DNA from: Enterobacter soli ATCC BAA-2102
Lineage (GTDB): Bacteria; Pseudomonadota; Gammaproteobacteria; Enterobacterales; Enterobacteriaceae
Reading direction: 5' to 3'
Assembly: GCF_001654845.1 (NCBI RefSeq)
Contig: NZ_LXES01000035.1
Location: 1-47,155, forward strand
Length of the DNA stretch: 47,155 bases
Both the position numbers and the translations under genes were made by a program. This document shows, in pieces, positions 43,689 to 47,155 of this stretch. Numbering within the stretch: position 1 is the first letter of the stretch; each line of letters opens with the position of its first letter. The notes beneath the pieces are model-generated. The model did no database searches, was not told the origin of the DNA, and worked only from the letters and a program-made list of their open reading frames with translations.

Positions 43689-46271
43689 TTAGCCAACGAC
43701 CAGATTCAGCAGTTTACCTGGTACGTAGATAACCTTACGTACGGTAACGCCCTCAAGATACTTCGCAACCAGATGTTCCTGACCCGCGCGCTCGCGAACC
43801 TGTTCTTCGGTCGCATCAACAGCCACGGTAATTTTACCGCGTACTTTGCCGTTTACCTGCACCACCACAAGCGTGGTGTTTTCCACCATGGCTGATTCGT
43901 CAGCAACCGGCCATGGCGCGTTGTCGATATCGCCTTCGCCTTTCAGTTCATGCCACAGCGTGAAGCTTGCGTGTGGTGTGAACGGGTTCAGCATCCGCAC
44001 AACGGCCAGCAGCGCTTCACGCATTAACGCGCGATCCTGCTCGCCTTCCTGTGGTGCTTTCGCCAGCTTGTTCATCAGTTCCATAATAGCCGCAATTGCG
44101 GTGTTGAAGGTCTGACGACGACCAATATCATCGGTCACTTTGGCAATAGTTTTATGAACATCACGACGCAGTGCCTGCTGATCTTCTGACAGTGCTGCCG
44201 CGTTCAGCGCAGGTGCATCACCCTGAGAGGTGTGCTCGTAAACCAGTTTCCAGACACGTTTCAGGAAGCGGTTAGCGCCTTCTACGCCAGATTCCTGCCA
44301 CTCCAGCGTCATGTCAGCCGGGGAAGCAAACATCATAAACAGACGCACGGTATCAGCGCCATAACGCTCTACCATTTCCTGCGGATCGATGCCGTTGTTT
44401 TTGGACTTGGACATCTTGCTCATGCCGGTATACACCAGTTCATGACCTTCGCCGTCTTTGGCCTTCACAATGCGGCCTTTCTCGTCACGCTCAACAATCG
44501 CGTCTTTCGGAGAAACCCAGTTACGCTCGCCGTTCACGCCAACATAGTAGAAGGCATCTGCCAATACCATGCCCTGACACAGCAGCTGTTTTGCTGGCTC
44601 ATCAGAGTTCACCAGGCCCGCATCACGCATCAGCTTATGGAAGAAGCGGAAGTAGAGCAGGTGCATGATCGCGTGTTCAATACCACCGATGTAGATGTCA
44701 ACCGGCAGCCAGTAGTTAGCGGCTTTCGAGTCCAGCATCCCGTCCTGATACTGCGGGCAGGTGTAGCGCGCGTAATACCAGGAAGATTCCATGAAGGTGT
44801 CAAAGGTGTCGGTTTCACGCAGCGCAGGCTGGCCGTTCACGGTGGTTTTCGCCCACTCAGGATCGGCTTTGATCGGGCTGGTGATACCGTCCATGACCAC
44901 ATCTTCTGGCAGGATAACCGGCAGTTGATCTTCTGGTGTTGGCAGCACAGTGCCATCTTCCAGAGTGACCATAGGAATTGGTGCACCCCAGTAACGCTGA
45001 CGGGAAACGCCCCAGTCGCGCAGACGGAAGTTCACTTTGCGCTCGCCAACACCTTTCGCTGCCAGTTTGTCGGCAATGGCGTTGAAGCCTTCTTCAAAGC
45101 TCAGACCGCTGAATTCACCAGAGTTAAACAGGGTGCCTTTTTCGGTCAGTGCCTGTTCAGACAGGTCAGGTTCAGAACCGTCAGCCGCCAGAATGACAGG
45201 CTTGATGGCCAGACCATATTTGGATGCAAACTCGTAGTCGCGCTGATCGTGGCCCGGAACGGCCATCACTGCACCTGTGCCGTACTCCATCAGAACGAAG
45301 TTTGCCGCCCAGACCGGAATCGCTTCGCCAGTCAGTGGGTGAATCGCTTTAAAGCCGGTATCAACGCCTTTTTTCTCCATCGTCGCCATGTCGGCTTCGG
45401 CCACTTTGGTTGTGCGGCATTCGTCGATGAAGGTAGCCAGTACCGGGTTATTTTCGGCAGCTTTCTGCGCCAGAGGGTGACCTGCGGCAACCGCCAGGTA
45501 GGTCGCGCCCATGAAGGTGTCCGGGCGAGTGGTGTAGACGGTCAGCGTTTGATCGTAGTTTTCAACGTTGAAGGTGATTTCCACGCCTTCAGAACGGCCG
45601 ATCCAGTTACGCTGCATGGTTTTAACGGTATCAGGCCAGTGATCCAGATTATCCAGATCATTCAGCAGCTCATCAGCGTAAGCGGTGATTTTGATAAACC
45701 ACTGTGGGATCTCTTTACGCTCAACTTTGGTGTCACAACGCCAGCAGCAGCCATCAATAACCTGTTCGTTCGCCAGAACGGTCTGGTCGTTCGGGCACCA
45801 GTTAACGGCAGAGGTCTTCTTGTACACCAGGCCTTTTTTGTACAGCTCGGTGAAGAATTTTTGCTCCCAGCGGTAGTATTCCGGGGTGCAGGTGGCCAGC
45901 TCGCGGCTCCAGTCGTAACCAAAGCCCAGCATTTTGAGCTGGTTTTTCATGTAGGCGATGTTGTCGTAGGTCCACGGCGCTGGCGCAGTGTTGTTTTTGA
46001 CCGCGGCGCCTTCAGCAGGCAGGCCGAATGCATCCCAGCCGATAGGTTGCAGAACGTTTTTGCCCAACATGCGCTGGTAGCGTGCAATCACATCACCGAT
46101 GGTGTAGTTACGCACGTGGCCCATGTGTAGTCGACCAGAAGGATAGGGAAGCATCGACAGGCAGTAATACTTCTCTTTGCTCTCGTCTTCGGTGACTTCA
46201 AAAGTGCGCTTCTCGTCCCAGTGTTGCTGGACTTTAGATTCTATCTCTTCCGGGCGGTATTGCTCTTGCAT
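43689..46271 (-). CDS. leuS: Leucyl-tRNA synthetase LeuS
   Basis: Class Ia synthetase of 860 residues, the E. coli length. The HIGH motif is [11 protein letters not shown] (42-52); the CP1 editing domain (~225-415) has the conserved [14 protein letters not shown] threonine-rich site and [12 protein letters not shown]; the KMSKS loop is [14 protein letters not shown], near residue 620; the anticodon-binding domain and C-terminal tail close the protein. The ATG at 46271 ([11 protein letters not shown]) is the family start; the frame runs 36 codons further without support. It diverges from ybeL across 214 bases, in which no attenuator or T-box was recognised. Confidence 0.99.
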   Translation of the reverse strand: MQEQYRPEEIESKVQQHWDEKRTFEVTEDESKEKYYCLSMLPYPSGRLHMGHVRNYTIGDVIARYQRMLGKNVLQPIGWDAFGLPAEGAAVKNNTAPAPWTYDNIAYMKNQLKMLGFGYDWSRELATCTPEYYRWEQKFFTELYKKGLVYKKTSAVNWCPNDQTVLANEQVIDGCCWRCDTKVERKEIPQWFIKITAYADELLNDLDNLDHWPDTVKTMQRNWIGRSEGVEITFNVENYDQTLTVYTTRPDTFMGATYLAVAAGHPLAQKAAENNPVLATFIDECRTTKVAEADMATMEKKGVDTGFKAIHPLTGEAIPVWAANFVLMEYGTGAVMAVPGHDQRDYEFASKYGLAIKPVILAADGSEPDLSEQALTEKGTLFNSGEFSGLSFEEGFNAIADKLAAKGVGERKVNFRLRDWGVSRQRYWGAPIPMVTLEDGTVLPTPEDQLPVILPEDVVMDGITSPIKADPEWAKTTVNGQPALRETDTFDTFMESSWYYARYTCPQYQDGMLDSKAANYWLPVDIYIGGIEHAIMHLLYFRFFHKLMRDAGLVNSDEPAKQLLCQGMVLADAFYYVGVNGERNWVSPKDAIVERDEKGRIVKAKDGEGHELVYTGMSKMSKSKNNGIDPQEMVERYGADTVRLFMMFASPADMTLEWQESGVEGANRFLKRVWKLVYEHTSQGDAPALNAAALSEDQQALRRDVHKTIAKVTDDIGRRQTFNTAIAAIMELMNKLAKAPQEGEQDRALMREALLAVVRMLNPFTPHASFTLWHELKGEGDIDNAPWPVADESAMVENTTLVVVQVNGKVRGKITVAVDATEEQVRERAGQEHLVAKYLEGVTVRKVIYVPGKLLNLVVG

Positions 46272-46485
46272 GGCAGCCAGTGGTCCTGTTTTCAATACAG
46301 CTACAAATGTAGCCAATGGATGTGGTATTTCAGATCCGCATAGCATAGCCCAAACATCCGCGTCAAAACAGCCTTTCACGCAAATGCGCTTTGCAGGAAT
46401 TTACCGGGTCTGTGCTGCACCTGGCAAAGCGGCGATGAAATAAGGTCTACTATTAGAGATAGTTACTTACCCGGGAGGCAAAATG

Positions 46486-46968
46486 ATGAACAAGGTTGCT
46501 CAATTTTACCGCGAACTGGTCGCCACACTCACGGAACGCCTGCGTAATGGTGAAAGAGATATTGACGCGCTGGTTGAACAGGCGCGAGTAAGAGTGATGC
46601 AAACGGGTGAGTTAACGCGAACGGAAGTGGATGAGGTAACACGTGCTGTGCGGCGCGATCTGGAAGAGTTTGCGCGCAGTTACGAAGAGAGTCAGGACGA
46701 AATCACCGACAGCGTTTTTATGCGCGTGATTAAAGAGAGCCTGTGGCAAGAGCTGGTCGATATCACCGACAAAACCCAGCTGGAGTGGCGCGAGGTGTTT
46801 CAGGATCTCAACCATCATGGTGTGTACCACAGTGGTGAAGTGGTGGGGCTGGGAAATCTGGTGTGTGAGAAGTGCCATCACCACATTGCGGTTTATACGC
46901 CTGATGTGCTGCCGCGTTGCCCAAAATGCGGGCACGATCAGTTCCAGCGCCGGCCGTTTGAGCCCTAG
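46486..46968 (+). CDS. ybeL: Zinc-ribbon protein YbeL (DUF1451)
   Basis: Uncharacterised cytosolic protein of 160 residues. The N-terminal ~100 residues are charged helices with heptad character (ELVATLTERLRNGERDIDAL and later TDKTQLEWREVFQDL). The C-terminus is a zinc ribbon, C127-x2-C130 (CEKC) and C145-x2-C148 (CPKC). Two adjacent ATG codons are possible (46483 and 46486); the second has the better seven-base spacing from GGAGG and matches the E. coli N-terminus MNKVAQ. It is a monocistronic gene with its own terminator. The function is unknown. Confidence 0.95.
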   Translation: MNKVAQFYRELVATLTERLRNGERDIDALVEQARVRVMQTGELTRTEVDEVTRAVRRDLEEFARSYEESQDEITDSVFMRVIKESLWQELVDITDKTQLEWREVFQDLNHHGVYHSGEVVGLGNLVCEKCHHHIAVYTPDVLPRCPKCGHDQFQRRPFEP

Positions 46969-46976
46969 GTAATAGC

Positions 46977-47001
46977 AAACGGCAACACAGTTGCCGTTTT
47001 T
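46977..47001 (+). terminator. ybeL terminator
   Basis: AAACGGCAAC, loop ACA, GTTGCCGTTT, then TT. A perfect 10-bp stem starting eight bases after the ybeL stop. Confidence 0.9.
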
Positions 47002-47136
47002 AGTATTTGCTCCCTTTACCTGTGGGTTGAGGGAGTTCCAGTCATTTTTGTCCTTATTCAGCGATGACATTACACCATTGAAATACAAGACTTACCGCGG
47101 TGCCATGGTCCGGCCGAAAATCGCCGAAGCGTTTCC

Positions 47137-47155
47137 TGTAGGCCGGGGCGAGGCG
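47137..47155. repeat. REP-like element cut by the window end
   Basis: The last bases, starting TGTAGGCCGGGGCGAGGCG, match the head of an enterobacterial REP palindrome; the second half would lie outside the window. The 135 bases between it and the ybeL terminator hold nothing recognisable. Confidence 0.55.

Noticed and set aside
44232..46130. 632-codon antisense frame opposite leuS
   Set aside because: It is entirely inside leuS and reads as the complement of its codons; long antisense frames are common in GC-rich, highly expressed genes.
46272..46482. Possible T-box or leucine attenuator ahead of leuS
   Set aside because: No run of Leu codons, no T-box sequence and no terminator was found; enterobacterial leuS is not known to use either.
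1..47155. CRISPR arrays, tRNA or rRNA genes, insertion sequences, integrases or prophage genes
   Set aside because: No regularly spaced repeats, no tRNA-like cloverleaf with a CCA end, no transposase or integrase frames and no IS-type terminal repeats were seen on either strand.

Overview
This window is ordinary chromosomal backbone of an enterobacterium, most like the Enterobacter/Lelliottia/Leclercia group. Nearly every protein outside the accessory blocks reads as a close relative of an E. coli K-12 protein, and the gene order follows the E. coli stretch ybdL-ahpCF-rnk-rna-dcuC-pagP-lipA-mrdAB-leuS-ybeL. Several blocks differ. A methionine-salvage operon (mtnBCD) that K-12 lacks sits beside mtnE. 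A fry-type PTS/peptidase cluster lies between rnk and rna. A copper/silver-type RND efflux operon lies between dcuC and pagP. The genes dsbG, ybdR, the citrate lyase cluster, dpiBA and cobC, which I remember from K-12 at the matching junctions, are absent. The species cannot be fixed from sequence reading alone.

Layout. 1-3156: mtnD, mtnC and mtnB (minus) diverge from mtnE (plus) across a MetJ-type operator. 3157-4991: the overlapping pair ybdM/ybdN (a ParB/sulfiredoxin-fold protein and a PAPS-reductase-like PP-loop protein). 5167-6066: LysR regulator YbdO. 6067-6702: an AT-rich gap, then an OxyR-type site, a sigma70 promoter and a compact structured RNA ending in a terminator, upstream of ahpC. 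6703-8986: ahpC and ahpF, with REP and hairpin elements between them. 9045-10324: uspG, a 29-residue membrane peptide, and rnk with its attenuator leader. 10496-12883: alpha/beta hydrolase, flavin reductase and AraC regulator. 12887-19145: fryB-fryC-ypdF-ypdE-fryA (minus). 19319-21592: periplasmic RNase I and the C4-dicarboxylate carrier DcuC. 21934-28290: a five-gene plus-strand metal efflux operon. 28454-31219: pagP, cspE, a 28-residue membrane peptide, crcB, ybeM and tatE. 31303-34729: lipA, ybeF, lipB and ybeD. 34836-46271: the envelope and essential-gene run dacA, rlpA, mrdB, mrdA, rlmH, rsfS, nadD, holA, lptE and leuS, all on the minus strand. 46486-47001: ybeL and its terminator; the window ends inside a REP-like element.

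How the parts work together. MtnB, C, D and E are successive late steps that return methylthioadenosine carbon to methionine, and MetJ probably senses the product. AhpC and AhpF form the NADH-driven peroxide reductase. FryA/B/C are a complete multi-domain PTS in which FryA carries its own HPr and Enzyme I, packed with two cytosolic peptidases. CusF/C/B/A-like proteins make a periplasm-to-outside metal export route, with the metal-binding methionines visible in all three metal-handling subunits. LipB and LipA make protein-bound lipoate. MrdA (PBP2), MrdB (RodA), RlpA and DacA (PBP5) build and trim the rod-shaped cell wall.

The least-explained signals are the candidate OxyR-linked small RNA or attenuated leader upstream of ahpC, the YbdM/YbdN pair, two very short membrane-peptide ORFs, and the uncharacterised exported Cys/His/Met-containing protein that opens the efflux operon. 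Comparisons with E. coli are from memory, not from database searches.
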